Of a DNA stretch of 48,741 bases, positions 20,833-31,019 are shown piece by piece. Source of the stretch: an uncultured Pelagibacteraceae bacterium. Its GTDB lineage: Bacteria > Pseudomonadota > Alphaproteobacteria > Pelagibacterales > Pelagibacteraceae. A program made the translations under genes and the position numbers. The stretch lies in the NCBI GenBank assembly GCA_902573585.1, contig CACGKH010000006.1:1-48741 (forward strand). The letters run 5' to 3'. Position 1 is the stretch's first letter; each line of letters starts with the position of its first letter. The notes beneath the pieces are model-generated. The model had not been told where the DNA came from and did no database searches. It worked only from the letters and a program-made list of their open reading frames with translations.

Positions 20833-21524
20833 CCACTATGTATAGAAACTATACCACCTGACAAATTTCTATATGTACATTTTTCAAAACCATTTTTTTT
20901 CATTAAATCAATTAATTCATCTTGATTTATAAAATTTTCAATACTTTTGGTGAGGTACTCATAAGGCTTGCTATCACCAACAACTAATTTTCCTATCTGG
21001 GGTATTAGTTTAGAGTAATTTCTATATATGAAATCTAAGCTTAAATTTTGTATTTTGGAAAACTCGAGACATAAATATCGACCACCTGGTTTTAATACTC
21101 GATATGCTTCAGATAAAGCTTTATCTAAATTTTTAGTATTTCTTAAACCAAAACTAATTGTGTAAAAATTAAAAAAATTTTTAGGTAATGGAAGATTTTC
21201 TGCTGGAGCAATAATCCAGTTCAAGTTTTTAAATTGATTTAGCTTTTCTTTACCTTTTTTGATCATCTGTTTATTTGGATCAACACATGTAATCTCAGAA
21301 TTTTTGTCTACATAATTTAAAAAAAGTTTAGCAATATCCCCTGTACCGCATGCAACATCGATTAATTTTTTTTGTTTTGATGAATTCATCATATTTAAAA
21401 GATCTTTTTTCCATAATCGATGGACACCCAATGACATGAAATCATTCATAAGGTCATATTGATCATAAACTTGATCAAAAACATTTTGTACTAGCCCCTT
21501 TTTATTTTGAAGATATTGTTGCAT
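20820..21524 (-). CDS. ubiE: Demethylmenaquinone/2-polyprenyl-6-methoxy-benzoquinol methyltransferase
   Basis: VFDQVYDQYDLMNDFMSLGVHRLWK, DVACGTGDIAKLF, SFGLRNTKNLDKALSEAYRVLKPGG. Confidence 0.97.
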   Translation of the reverse strand: MQQYLQNKKGLVQNVFDQVYDQYDLMNDFMSLGVHRLWKKDLLNMMNSSKQKKLIDVACGTGDIAKLFLNYVDKNSEITCVDPNKQMIKKGKEKLNQFKNLNWIIAPAENLPLPKNFFNFYTISFGLRNTKNLDKALSEAYRVLKPGGRYLCLEFSKIQNLSLDFIYRNYSKLIPQIGKLVVGDSKPYEYLTKSIENFINQDELIDLMKKNGFEKCTYRNLSGGIVSIHSGWKI

Positions 21525-21555
21525 AATAATAAATATATATTGAATATAGTATTAA

Positions 21556-22419
21556 ATGCCAGAATTACCAGAAGTAGAAGTTGTAAGACGGTCGCTAGAC
21601 AAAAAAATTAAACAAAAAAAGGTAGAAAAAGTAATAATAAGAAATAAGAATTTGAGGTTTAAAATTCCTTTAAATTTTTCAAATTTTTTAAAAAATAAAA
21701 AAATAATCAAAGTGGATAGATTTTCTAAATATTTGATTTTATATTTAAGTAACAAAAGTTATTGTTTACTTCATTTAGGAATGTCTGGCACTGTTCATAT
21801 CGTTTATAAAAATAAAAAAAATTCATTAACAAATACAAGTTTTTATAGCTCTCCTATTTTGCCTAAAAAACATAATCATGTTGAAATTATTTTTAGTGAT
21901 TTAAAAATTGTTTATAATGACCCAAGAAGGTTCGGTTTTTTTCAAATAATTGAAAATCTTAATTTATTAAAAAAAAGATTTGCACATTTGGGTCCTGAAC
22001 CATTTCATTCAAAATTTAATTTAAAGTATATTTGCTCCATCTTTAAAGGAAAAAAAAAAAATATTAAAAACTTTTTATTAGATCAAAAATTTATTTCTGG
22101 AATAGGAAACATATATGCAAGTGAAATCTTATTTTTAAGTGGAATTAATCCAACCAAAAAAGCGAGCTTACTTAAAAAAAATGATTGTAAAAAAATTATA
22201 ACTAATTCAAAAAAAGTTCTTTTAAATGCAATAAAAAAAGGTGGCTCAAGTATAAGAGACTTTAAAAATTTATCAGGTCAAAATGGTAATTTTCAAAAAA
22301 ACTTTAAAGTATATGAGAGAGACGGATTAATTTGTAAAAGATTGGAATGTCGAGGAGTTATTCAAAAAAAAATTATTTCTAATAGATCATCTTTCTTTTG
22401 TAATTCTTGTCAAAAATAA
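21556..22419 (+). CDS. mutM: Formamidopyrimidine-DNA glycosylase
   Basis: MPELPEVEVVRRSL, DPRRFGFF, ISGIGNIYASEILF, C-terminal zinc finger. Confidence 0.97.
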   Translation: MPELPEVEVVRRSLDKKIKQKKVEKVIIRNKNLRFKIPLNFSNFLKNKKIIKVDRFSKYLILYLSNKSYCLLHLGMSGTVHIVYKNKKNSLTNTSFYSSPILPKKHNHVEIIFSDLKIVYNDPRRFGFFQIIENLNLLKKRFAHLGPEPFHSKFNLKYICSIFKGKKKNIKNFLLDQKFISGIGNIYASEILFLSGINPTKKASLLKKNDCKKIITNSKKVLLNAIKKGGSSIRDFKNLSGQNGNFQKNFKVYERDGLICKRLECRGVIQKKIISNRSSFFCNSCQK

Positions 22420-22469
22420 TTAATTATTTGATTGACCAATATAAATTCTCAAGTTATACCCCTGCGCAT

Positions 22470-22730
22470 ATGGCTAATACTAAATCTGCAATCAAAAGAA
22501 TTAGAAGAATTTCTAAACAAACTGCTGTGAATAAAGCAAGGAAAAGTAGATATAAAAATGCTCTAAAAAAAATGAACCTTTTAATTGAAAGTAAAAAGAA
22601 GTCTGAAGCTTTAAAATTCTTACCTAAGTTGAATTCAGAGCTTATGAAAATTGCAAAAACTGGAATAGTTAAAAAACAAAACGCTTCAAGAAACGTATCA
22701 AGAGTTTCAAAAAAAATAGCTTCTCTGTAA
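22470..22730 (+). CDS. rpsT: 30S ribosomal protein S20 (listed ORF starts too early at 22407)
   Basis: MANTKSAIKRIRRISKQTAVNKARKSRYKNALKKM starts at ATG 22470. Confidence 0.96.
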   Translation: MANTKSAIKRIRRISKQTAVNKARKSRYKNALKKMNLLIESKKKSEALKFLPKLNSELMKIAKTGIVKKQNASRNVSRVSKKIASL

Positions 22731-23003
22731 TTGAATATACCTCAAGTTGATTCAACTGAAAGCATACACTTTATGTATGATTTAAAATTTTGTGTTTACA
22801 ATATTTAGATTTAGTAAATTAGTTTAACAAATTTCTTCAATCTGAAATTTTATTTACACACATCATATAAAAAAATTTTTGTCAAAGAGTTTTTTTTCAA
22901 TTAAGAATTTTTACACAATCATAGATTTTATTTTTTTTTATCATTTATAAATTATTTGTTGCAATAATCTCATTATGGTTCTAACTGAAGTCTCCCCAAT
23001 AAA

Positions 23004-24419
23004 ATGAATAATTCTTTTAAAAATCAAAGTATAAACAACTCTAAGTCAGAAAAATTAGACTGGAGTTTAATACAAGCTGAAATGAAAAATAAACTGGGTT
23101 TAGAAATTTATGAAAGTTGGCTTAAAAAAATAAATTTTGTTGAGGAATTTAGTAATTATATTTTATTGTCTGTGCCAACTAGGTTCATTCGTGATTGGAT
23201 AACATCTAGATATTTAGATCAAATTTTACAGTCAATTAAAAATTATAAAAAAGAGATAATTAGAATTGAATTTAAAATAATTGAGACAAAAAAAAATGAA
23301 AATTCAGAAAATAATTTTCAACCATTTGAAAAGAATAATGAAAATGTTTCTTTTATTAAAGACTCATTCCTTCAATATAATCGAATTGATCCAAATAAAA
23401 GATTTGAAAACTTTATAACTGGCTCGAGTAATAAACTTGCTTATGAAGCTTCATTAAAAGTTTCTGAAAATGTTTCTCATTATAATCCTCTTTATATTTA
23501 TGGCGGGGTTGGAATGGGAAAAACACATTTGTTAAATTCTATTGGTTTTGAATTAAAAAAAAGTAATAAGGTTATGTTTATTTCAGCAGAACGTTTTATG
23601 TATCAATTTGTAAAATCTATAAAAGCAAATGAAATGGTAAAATTTAAAGAATATTTTAGAAATACAGATATTTTATTAATAGATGACATACAGTTTATGA
23701 ATGGCAAAGAAGCAATGCAAGAAGAGTTTTTTCACACATTTAATGCTTTGCTTGATAAAGGATCACAAATAATTGTTTCAGCAGATAGAGCTCCAAATAA
23801 ATTATCTAGAATTCAGGAAAGAATTAAATCAAGATTTTCTGGTGGTTTAGTGGTCGATATTCAAAAACCAGATCATGAACTCAGAAAAAAAATAGTTGAA
23901 AATAAGATAGAAGAACTAAATAATTTGTATCCTGACCAGATCAAAATTTCTAATGATATTAAAGATTTTATTAGTAACGAGATAACTGCAAGCGTTAGAG
24001 AGTTAGTTGGTGCCATTAATAGAACAATATCATTTTCAAGAATTTATAATAAAATGCCTAATTTATCGGAGACAAAAATAGTTTTAAAAGATTTGTTAAA
24101 TTTGGCAGAAAATAAAGTAACAATTGATTTAATACAAACCCTTGTGTGCAAATTTTTTAAAATTAGTAAAAATGAAATGTTATCATCTAGAAGATCTAGA
24201 TATTTGGTGAGACCGAGACAAACAGCTATTTACTTGACTAAAATTTTAACTTCAAAATCTTTACCTGAAATTGGAAGAGAATTTTCTAATAGAGATCACA
24301 CCACTATTATTCATTCAGTAAAAACCATAGAAAAACTTAAAGAAAAAGATCCTGAAATGGTTGATAATATAAATAAATTAAAAAACCAGATACTATATAA
24401 TAAAGAAAATGAAATTTAG
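23004..24419 (+). CDS. dnaA: Chromosomal replication initiator DnaA
   Basis: NPLYIYGGVGMGKTHLLNSIG, DILLIDDIQFMNGKEAMQEEFFHTFN, GREFSNRDHTTIIHSV. Confidence 0.98.
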   Translation: MNNSFKNQSINNSKSEKLDWSLIQAEMKNKLGLEIYESWLKKINFVEEFSNYILLSVPTRFIRDWITSRYLDQILQSIKNYKKEIIRIEFKIIETKKNENSENNFQPFEKNNENVSFIKDSFLQYNRIDPNKRFENFITGSSNKLAYEASLKVSENVSHYNPLYIYGGVGMGKTHLLNSIGFELKKSNKVMFISAERFMYQFVKSIKANEMVKFKEYFRNTDILLIDDIQFMNGKEAMQEEFFHTFNALLDKGSQIIVSADRAPNKLSRIQERIKSRFSGGLVVDIQKPDHELRKKIVENKIEELNNLYPDQIKISNDIKDFISNEITASVRELVGAINRTISFSRIYNKMPNLSETKIVLKDLLNLAENKVTIDLIQTLVCKFFKISKNEMLSSRRSRYLVRPRQTAIYLTKILTSKSLPEIGREFSNRDHTTIIHSVKTIEKLKEKDPEMVDNINKLKNQILYNKENEI

Positions 24420-25521
24420 TGTTAATCAGCAAGACTTACAGCAAGCCTTAAATTATTGTCAGGGAGTAATAGAAAAAAGGAGCACGTTACCGATATTATC
24501 AAATATTTTATTAGATGCACAAAAATCTAAACTGACGATTACTGCAACTGATTTAGATTTAATATTTATTCATCAAATTGAAAATGTTGAAATTATTGAA
24601 GAGGGAAAAACTACCAGCTCTTCTTCAATAATGTATGATATAATAAGAAAATTCTCATCTGGAAAAAAAATTAATTTGACTTTGATAGATACCAATAAGT
24701 TGCATTTAGAATCTGAAAAATCTAACTTTAATTTAAACTGTATAAGTCATTCAGAGTTTCCTTTGACAGATGAAAATTTTAATCAGAATGAATTTTCAAT
24801 TAAATCAAAGCAACTTTTAAAAATATTAAATAAATGTAAATTTTCTATTTCGAATGATGAAACGAGACATTACTTAAGTGGAATATACTTTCATCAAACC
24901 GAAGTTGAAGATAAAAATTATCTAACAGCTGTAGCTACAGATAGCCATAGAATGTCTATTTCAAAAATAAGGTTGGATAAAAAAATTGACTTTGAACCAA
25001 TAATATTACCTCGAAAAACTATTTTTCAGCTGTGCTCTTTGTTAGATAATTATGATGGAGATGTAAAAATATCTAATATTAAATCAAAAATAAAATTTGA
25101 ACTAAACAATAGTATTTTAATATCAAAATTGATAGATGGTAAATTCCCAAATTACATTCAAGTAATACCAAAAAATAATCAAAAAAAACTTGAAATAGAT
25201 CTTAAATTATTTTTAAATTCTGTAGATAGAGTAGCGTCTGTATCACTTGATAAAAAAGATGGTGTAAAATTTAATATAACAAAAAGTGCTTTAGATTTAT
25301 CAGTCAACAATACTAACAGTGGAGATGGAAAAGAAACTCTTTCGGTGAACTTTGATAGTGACTTAGAAATTAGTTTTAACTCTAGATACTTGATTGACGT
25401 TGCTTCTCAGCTAGATGGAGAAAAAATTGAATTATTTTTCAATGATTCAGGCTCTCCTGCTTTAATCAAAGATCCTAGTGATTTTGACAGTATTTACGTT
25501 GTCATGCCAATGAAAGGTTAA
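24409..25521 (+). CDS. dnaN: DNA polymerase III subunit beta
   Basis: MKFSVNQQDLQQALNYCQGVIEKRSTLPILSNILL, TDSHRMS, C-terminal YVVMPMK. Confidence 0.97.
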   Translation: MKFSVNQQDLQQALNYCQGVIEKRSTLPILSNILLDAQKSKLTITATDLDLIFIHQIENVEIIEEGKTTSSSSIMYDIIRKFSSGKKINLTLIDTNKLHLESEKSNFNLNCISHSEFPLTDENFNQNEFSIKSKQLLKILNKCKFSISNDETRHYLSGIYFHQTEVEDKNYLTAVATDSHRMSISKIRLDKKIDFEPIILPRKTIFQLCSLLDNYDGDVKISNIKSKIKFELNNSILISKLIDGKFPNYIQVIPKNNQKKLEIDLKLFLNSVDRVASVSLDKKDGVKFNITKSALDLSVNNTNSGDGKETLSVNFDSDLEISFNSRYLIDVASQLDGEKIELFFNDSGSPALIKDPSDFDSIYVVMPMKG

Positions 25522-26219
25522 TTTATTAGATCGAGCTCAGAGTAAATAACATTTTCTAAAGTTTTATTAAACTCATCCTTGGAAAGACCTGGGTCTATTG
25601 GTTTAAGTATTGAAATCGTAATTTCTTTATTTGGGGTTTTATTTCCTTCTTTTGGCCATACATAACCAGAATTTATTGCTATGGGTTGACAACTGATTTG
25701 AAGATTATCGTAGATTTTAGAAGCCCCTTTTTTAAATGAAGGTCTTTCCGTTGGTAAAACTCTTGTAGCTTGAGGAAAAATTATTAGAGGTCGATTTGAA
25801 TAATTAATTGCTTTTGAAATATCTTCATAAAAAGAGATATTATCTTTAGATATTTTATTTCTTTTTATAGAAATGGAACCAATTTTTTTTAAATACCAGC
25901 CAAAAATCGGAATTAAAAGTAATTCTTTCTTAAGAATAAACAAAGGAGAATTAAAAATAGTTTGGAGATAAAACGTCTCAAACATTGATTGATGTGATGC
26001 TGCTATAAAAAATTTTTTATCATAAATGATATTTTCTTTCCCCTTCAGTTTAATTTTGGTAGATAGAAAAAAATTTAAACAAAAACCAGTCCAATAGCCC
26101 ATCAATTTACCACCATATAAAACAAATTTTTGTGGTAAAAAAAATGAAGGTAAAAAAATTAATGAAATAATAAATATCCCTGCAAAAAACAAAATTGAAA
26201 ATATTAGGCTTCTTATCAT
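25518..26219 (-). CDS. plsC: 1-acyl-sn-glycerol-3-phosphate acyltransferase
   Basis: AASHQSMFETF (HX4D-like acyltransferase motif), GSISIKRN, IIFPQATR. Confidence 0.88.
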   Translation of the reverse strand: MIRSLIFSILFFAGIFIISLIFLPSFFLPQKFVLYGGKLMGYWTGFCLNFFLSTKIKLKGKENIIYDKKFFIAASHQSMFETFYLQTIFNSPLFILKKELLLIPIFGWYLKKIGSISIKRNKISKDNISFYEDISKAINYSNRPLIIFPQATRVLPTERPSFKKGASKIYDNLQISCQPIAINSGYVWPKEGNKTPNKEITISILKPIDPGLSKDEFNKTLENVIYSELDLIN

Positions 26220-26231
26220 TGTTGTTAAAAG

Positions 26232-27446
26232 CTACATTAAATCTTTGTGCTTTTGTCTTTTTTTAATTACTTTAATTTTTGATCCTTTTATTAACAATTC
26301 AATAGCTTTAGGTCTTAAATTGTAGTTTGAGCTTAAAGACATTCCATATGCACCTACATCACATATAGCAACAAGATCCTTTTCTTTTAATTTTTGAAAT
26401 TTATTAATAGTAGTAAATTTGTCAGTACTCTCACAAATAGGACCAACAAACTCATACGTTTTTTTAGCTTTTATTGTTGATTTAACTGATGGTAGTATTT
26501 TGTGGGCTGCACCATATAAAGCAGGCCTCATTAAGTCGTTCATAGCAGCATCAAGTATAATAAAATTTTTTTTGGCACTTTCTTTAATATAAATTACTTT
26601 AGAGATTAAAGTACCTATATCACCGACAATAGATCTGCCTGGTTCAAATATAATCTTTGTTTTTACGACTTTCAAAAATTTTTTTATAGCGAAATTATAC
26701 TTTTTATAATTAAGTTTTTTATTTTTGTTATCATAAGCAATACCCATACCACCGCCAAGATCAACAAATTCAAATTTATAATTTGTTTTGCTTATAATAT
26801 TTTGAATTGTCTTAAGCATTTGAACATAGGGTTTGAAGTCTAAAATTTGACTTCCAATATGCACGCTAAGACATCTGAGATTAATATTTTTTGAATTTCT
26901 ACAATAATTCACAAGTTCTAAAAAGGTTTTATTATTAACACCAAATTTATTTTCTTTTTTTCCAGTTGAAATTTGGCTCAAAGTTTTTGCATCTGTATTA
27001 GGGTTAAATCTTATACCGACATTTATTTTTTTTTTTTTTAATTTAGCTATTCTTTCAATTTCCTTTATCTCACTTTTAGACTCAGCATTTATTAACAGAA
27101 TTTTTTTATCTATAGCGTATTCTATTTCACTCGACGTTTTACCAACACCAGAAAAAACAATTTTTTTTGGGTTGATACCAGCCTTAATTGCGATCATAAG
27201 CTCACCCATTGACACTACATCAGCACCTAAACCAAATTTTTTAATCTCTCTAATTATATTGATATTAGTGTTAGATTTTATTGCAAAACAAATTAGTGGA
27301 GAGAACGTCTTAAAATTTTTCTTAAAATTAATGACATTATTCTTCAATTGATTGTATGAGTAGCAATATGTTGGCGTATTAAAATTTTTTGCAATTTTTT
27401 CTAAGTTAACTTTTTCAATTGTAAGTTTTTTATTGATATATTTCAT
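26232..27446 (-). CDS. lysA: Diaminopimelate decarboxylase
   Basis: FAIKSNTNINIIREIKKFGLGADVVSMGE, HIGSQI, EPGRSIVG, GPICESTD, CDVGAYGMSLSSNYN. Confidence 0.96.
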   Translation of the reverse strand: MKYINKKLTIEKVNLEKIAKNFNTPTYCYSYNQLKNNVINFKKNFKTFSPLICFAIKSNTNINIIREIKKFGLGADVVSMGELMIAIKAGINPKKIVFSGVGKTSSEIEYAIDKKILLINAESKSEIKEIERIAKLKKKKINVGIRFNPNTDAKTLSQISTGKKENKFGVNNKTFLELVNYCRNSKNINLRCLSVHIGSQILDFKPYVQMLKTIQNIISKTNYKFEFVDLGGGMGIAYDNKNKKLNYKKYNFAIKKFLKVVKTKIIFEPGRSIVGDIGTLISKVIYIKESAKKNFIILDAAMNDLMRPALYGAAHKILPSVKSTIKAKKTYEFVGPICESTDKFTTINKFQKLKEKDLVAICDVGAYGMSLSSNYNLRPKAIELLIKGSKIKVIKKRQKHKDLM

Positions 27447-27577
27447 TAAACCTTATTTTTAAGGATTTTTTGTATCTCTTCTTTATTTTTAGATTCTTTA
27501 TAATTTGGATCACCTTTTTTCCCACAAGAAAAAATCATAATGCACAATACAAAACCTAAAATAATTTTTTTTATCAT
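27446..27577 (-). CDS. lptM: Small lipoprotein, LptM/YifL-like, 43 aa (missing from supplied track)
   Basis: Reverse complement gives MIKKIILGFVLCIMIFSCGKKGDPNYKESKNKEEIQKILKNKV: signal, lipobox FSC-G, CGKKGDP; directly upstream of lysA (TAATG overlap). Confidence 0.8.
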   Translation of the reverse strand: MIKKIILGFVLCIMIFSCGKKGDPNYKESKNKEEIQKILKNKV

Positions 27578-28965
27578 TTTTGCTTTCTGTATTTTACTAT
27601 CATCTTTTTAATATTATCAAAAGATGTTCCACCGTACGATTTTTTAGAATTAACAGAATTTTTTAGATCAAACACCTTTAAAACATTATTTGACAATTTT
27701 GGTTCAATTTTTTTAAGTTCTTCTAAAGTTAATTTATCAAGGTTTTTCTTTTCTCTCTCTGCATAATTTACAATTGCTGCTGTTTTTTCATAGGCTCTTC
27801 TAAATGATATGGAGTGATTTTTCACTAGGTAATCAGCTAGATCAGTTGCTGTAATAAAACCAGAATTAGCAAGATCAAACATTTTTTTTTTATTAGGAGT
27901 AATATTTTTGAGTACTTCATTAAGTATTTTGATGCAATCTAAAATTATATCATTAGATTTAAAGATTAACTCTTTGTCTTCTTGTAAATCTTTAAAATAT
28001 GAGAGAGGTAAACCTTTTAAAATTGTAAGCATGGCAAATAAATTTCCATAAGTAGTTCCAGTTTTTCCTCTTAGAAATTCTAATAGATCGGGATTTTTTT
28101 TTTGAGGCATTATTGATGACCCAGTAACAATTTTATCAGATAAATTTATTAAGTTAAAACTATCAGAATTCCAAATTATAAGTTCTTCAGCTATTCTAGA
28201 AATATGCATAGAACATATAGATGAGTTATATAAAAAGTCTAAAACAAAATCTCTATCGGAAACTGTATCAATCGAATTGTTAGTGGATCTCTTAAAGCCA
28301 AGTTTTTTAGCTGTGTAATTTCTATCAATGTTAAAAGAAGTTCCGGTTAGAGCTGCGACACCTAAAGGGTTTTCATCAAGAATATCTAAACTATTAGTAA
28401 ATCTTTTTTTATCTCTATTAAACATTTCAACATAAGCCATTAAGTAATGAGCAAAAGAAACTGCTTGAGCATTTTTGAGATGAGTAAATCCTGGCATAAT
28501 TGTATATATATTTTTTTCTGCTAAATTAAGTATACTTTTTATTACTTTGTCGATTGAAGTATTAATTTTTTTTGTAGCAGATCTAATCCAAATTTTAAAA
28601 TCTGTGACTACCTGATCATTTCTAGATCTTGCAGTATGAACATAACCTGCTTCATCACCAATAATATCAAAAAGTCTTTTTTCGATATTCATATGAATAT
28701 CTTCATAATTTTTTTTGAATTCAAACTTATTATTAGATATCTCTTTTTCAATTTTATTAAGACCGTAAATAATTTTATTTTTTATCTTAAAAGAAATTAT
28801 TTTTTGTTTAAATAACATTTCTACATGTGCTATTGATCCAGCTATATCTTCTTTATAAAGTCTTTTATCGACATCAATAGAATTACCAATTTTCTGAAAA
28901 AGGCTAGATGTGTTGTATTTAATTCTAGTATTCCATATTGCCTTATTGTTTTTATTTTTTGCCAT
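27574..28965 (-). CDS. argH: Argininosuccinate lyase
   Basis: HTARSRNDQVVTDFKIW, GSSIMPQKKNPD, GFTHLKNAQAVSFAHYLMAY. Confidence 0.97.
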   Translation of the reverse strand: MAKNKNNKAIWNTRIKYNTSSLFQKIGNSIDVDKRLYKEDIAGSIAHVEMLFKQKIISFKIKNKIIYGLNKIEKEISNNKFEFKKNYEDIHMNIEKRLFDIIGDEAGYVHTARSRNDQVVTDFKIWIRSATKKINTSIDKVIKSILNLAEKNIYTIMPGFTHLKNAQAVSFAHYLMAYVEMFNRDKKRFTNSLDILDENPLGVAALTGTSFNIDRNYTAKKLGFKRSTNNSIDTVSDRDFVLDFLYNSSICSMHISRIAEELIIWNSDSFNLINLSDKIVTGSSIMPQKKNPDLLEFLRGKTGTTYGNLFAMLTILKGLPLSYFKDLQEDKELIFKSNDIILDCIKILNEVLKNITPNKKKMFDLANSGFITATDLADYLVKNHSISFRRAYEKTAAIVNYAEREKKNLDKLTLEELKKIEPKLSNNVLKVFDLKNSVNSKKSYGGTSFDNIKKMIVKYRKQK

Positions 28966-28989
28966 GGTAATTAATTATACCTATTTAAT

Positions 28990-29499
28990 ATGAGATTTTT
29001 AATAATATTTATTTTTTTAATATCTAATTCTTTTGCTGATGAAGTAATAGATATAAAAAATCTTGTTATTAATAAAAAATTAAAAAAATATGATAGTTTG
29101 TTGTTTAAAGACGCTAAAAACAACCAGATTAGCTTAAGTGATTTCAGAGGAAAATTGATTTTAATGAATTTTTGGGCTACTTGGTGCTCTCCTTGTAAAG
29201 AGGAAATGCCCTCTTTAGATTTGTTATTGATTGAAAAGAATTTGAACAACTTAAGAATATTTCCGGTAAATGTTGGTCAAGATAATATTGAAAAAGCTTC
29301 TAAATTTTTTGATGATCTAGAAATTAAAAATCTTGAATTATATTTCGACTCAGAAATAACTCTTGCGAAAAAGTTTGGGTTAAGAGGAATTCCAACAACA
29401 ATTTTATTTAATAAAAAAGGTGAAGAATTTGCTAGGATTATTGGATCAATTGATTTTGGAGATAAAAAATTTATAGATTGGTTGAGTGATTATAATTAG
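28990..29499 (+). CDS. TlpA-like thiol-disulfide oxidoreductase
   Basis: Signal peptide; LILMNFWATWCSPCKEEMPSLD; GLRGIPTTILFNKKGEE. Confidence 0.92.
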   Translation: MRFLIIFIFLISNSFADEVIDIKNLVINKKLKKYDSLLFKDAKNNQISLSDFRGKLILMNFWATWCSPCKEEMPSLDLLLIEKNLNNLRIFPVNVGQDNIEKASKFFDDLEIKNLELYFDSEITLAKKFGLRGIPTTILFNKKGEEFARIIGSIDFGDKKFIDWLSDYN

Positions 29500-29699
29500 T
29501 CCTTAAAAAAATATGCAAAAACAATTAAAACAATTATTGCTATAAATTGTAATAATACTCTTAATTGCATTAATTTATTGGAATATTTTTTACTTGTTTC
29601 TCCACCCTTAAATAAAGTTCCAATACCTAAAATAAGAACTATACCTACACCAATTAATAAAATTATTGATAATACTTTGATAAATATTCCAGAAATCAT
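29496..29699 (-). CDS. Twin-transmembrane / HIG1-like small membrane protein, 67 aa (listed ORF starts too early)
   Basis: MISGIFIKVLSIILLIGVGIVLILGIGTLFKGGETSKKYSNKLMQLRVLLQFIAIIVLIVFAYFFKD: two TMs with KKYSNKLMQLRVLLQ linker. Confidence 0.75.
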   Translation of the reverse strand: MISGIFIKVLSIILLIGVGIVLILGIGTLFKGGETSKKYSNKLMQLRVLLQFIAIIVLIVFAYFFKD

Positions 29700-29748
29700 T
29701 GATGTATTGTAGGGTATTTTAAAAATAAAAAAACATAAATCACAAAGT

Positions 29749-30408
29749 ATGACATTTTGCCTAGACGCAACCATTATTAAACCTGAAAATAACCTAGAAA
29801 TTAAAAATGCAGTTATTTTACTTCATGGTTACGGAGGAGATGGAAACGATATTAGTATGTTGTCTTTAAATTGGAAAAGACATCTAACAAATACAATTTT
29901 TATTTGTCCAAATGGTCATGAAGTATGTCCAATAAACCCGTCAGGTTTTCAGTGGTTTGATTTAACGAAAGATGATGCAAAGTATGTATTAGAACAGTCA
30001 CTAATAGCTGAAACTAAATTAAAAAAATTTATTGATGAAGTCAAGAATGAATACAATTTAAGTAATAATAAAATTTGTTTGTCTGGTTTTAGCCAAGGTT
30101 GTATGATGTCAATAAATTTAGGTCTTACATCTGAAGAAGAATTTAATTGTATCGTGGGTTTTTCGGGTAAAATTATTAATCAAGAAGATTTAAATTTAAG
30201 AAAAAAAATTTCAACAAATACTTTATTAATTCATGGTGACTCTGATCAAGTTGTCTCACCTAATTTTTTATTAGAAGCAAAAGATTTTTTTATTAGGAAT
30301 AATGTAGAAATTGAGACACATTTAATAAAAAACTGCGACCATCATATTCCTGTTGAAGCATCAAGTATAGCATTAAGTTACATTTCAAAAAAATTTAATA
30401 ATTTCTAA
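29749..30408 (+). CDS. Phospholipase/carboxylesterase family alpha/beta hydrolase
   Basis: ILLHGYGGDGNDI, LSGFSQGCMMSI, LLIHGDSDQVVSP, DHHIP. Confidence 0.9.
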   Translation: MTFCLDATIIKPENNLEIKNAVILLHGYGGDGNDISMLSLNWKRHLTNTIFICPNGHEVCPINPSGFQWFDLTKDDAKYVLEQSLIAETKLKKFIDEVKNEYNLSNNKICLSGFSQGCMMSINLGLTSEEEFNCIVGFSGKIINQEDLNLRKKISTNTLLIHGDSDQVVSPNFLLEAKDFFIRNNVEIETHLIKNCDHHIPVEASSIALSYISKKFNNF

Positions 30409-30446
30409 ATATTGAAATAGTTTTTTTTTTAAGTTAAAATTAATTT

Positions 30447-31016
30447 ATGAATAGCTTTATTGAACAAGATGTATCTTTAGAAAAATGTCCAGCATTAGTT
30501 TTAAATGCGGATTATAGACCTTTAAGCTATTATCCTCTGTCATTGTGGTCATGGCAAGACACAGTTAAGTCAGTTTTTTTAGATAGAGTAATTATAGTAA
30601 GTAATTATGACAGAGTTGTCAGAAGCCCTTCATTTAACATGCAATTACCTAGCGTCATTGCCTTGAAAGATTATATTATTCCACAAAGTAAACCAAGTTT
30701 TACAAGATTTAATGTTTTTCTAAGAGATAAATTTTCTTGTCAATATTGTGGAAGCAATGAAGAATTAACATTTGATCACTTGTTACCAAGATCAAAAGGT
30801 GGAGAAACACATTGGGATAATGTTGTAACAGCATGTTCAGCATGTAATGTTAAAAAAGGTGGGAAGTTGTTAAAATCTTCAGGTATGAAACTTTATCAAT
30901 ATCCTTTCCAACCATCGACTGAAGACTTACACCGAAATGGAAAAAACTTTCCTCCAAACTATTTACATAAAAGCTGGATGGACTATCTGTATTGGGATGT
31001 TGAATTAGAGGCTTAA
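30447..31016 (+). CDS. Stand-alone HNH endonuclease family protein
   Basis: FSCQYCGSNEELTFDHLLPRSKGGETHWDNVVTACSACNVKKG. Confidence 0.93.
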   Translation: MNSFIEQDVSLEKCPALVLNADYRPLSYYPLSLWSWQDTVKSVFLDRVIIVSNYDRVVRSPSFNMQLPSVIALKDYIIPQSKPSFTRFNVFLRDKFSCQYCGSNEELTFDHLLPRSKGGETHWDNVVTACSACNVKKGGKLLKSSGMKLYQYPFQPSTEDLHRNGKNFPPNYLHKSWMDYLYWDVELEA

Positions 31017-31019
31017 AAT

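Noticed and set aside
22731-23003. Possible oriC between rpsT and dnaA
   Set aside because: AT-rich 273-bp gap has only one 7/9 DnaA-box-like site (TTTTACACA, 22909-22917) and no clear cluster; GC-skew across the genome would be needed.
30447-31016. HNH endonuclease as homing or defence element
   Set aside because: Single-copy gene between housekeeping genes, no flanking repeats or intron/intein; this stand-alone HNH family is widespread in Alphaproteobacteria.
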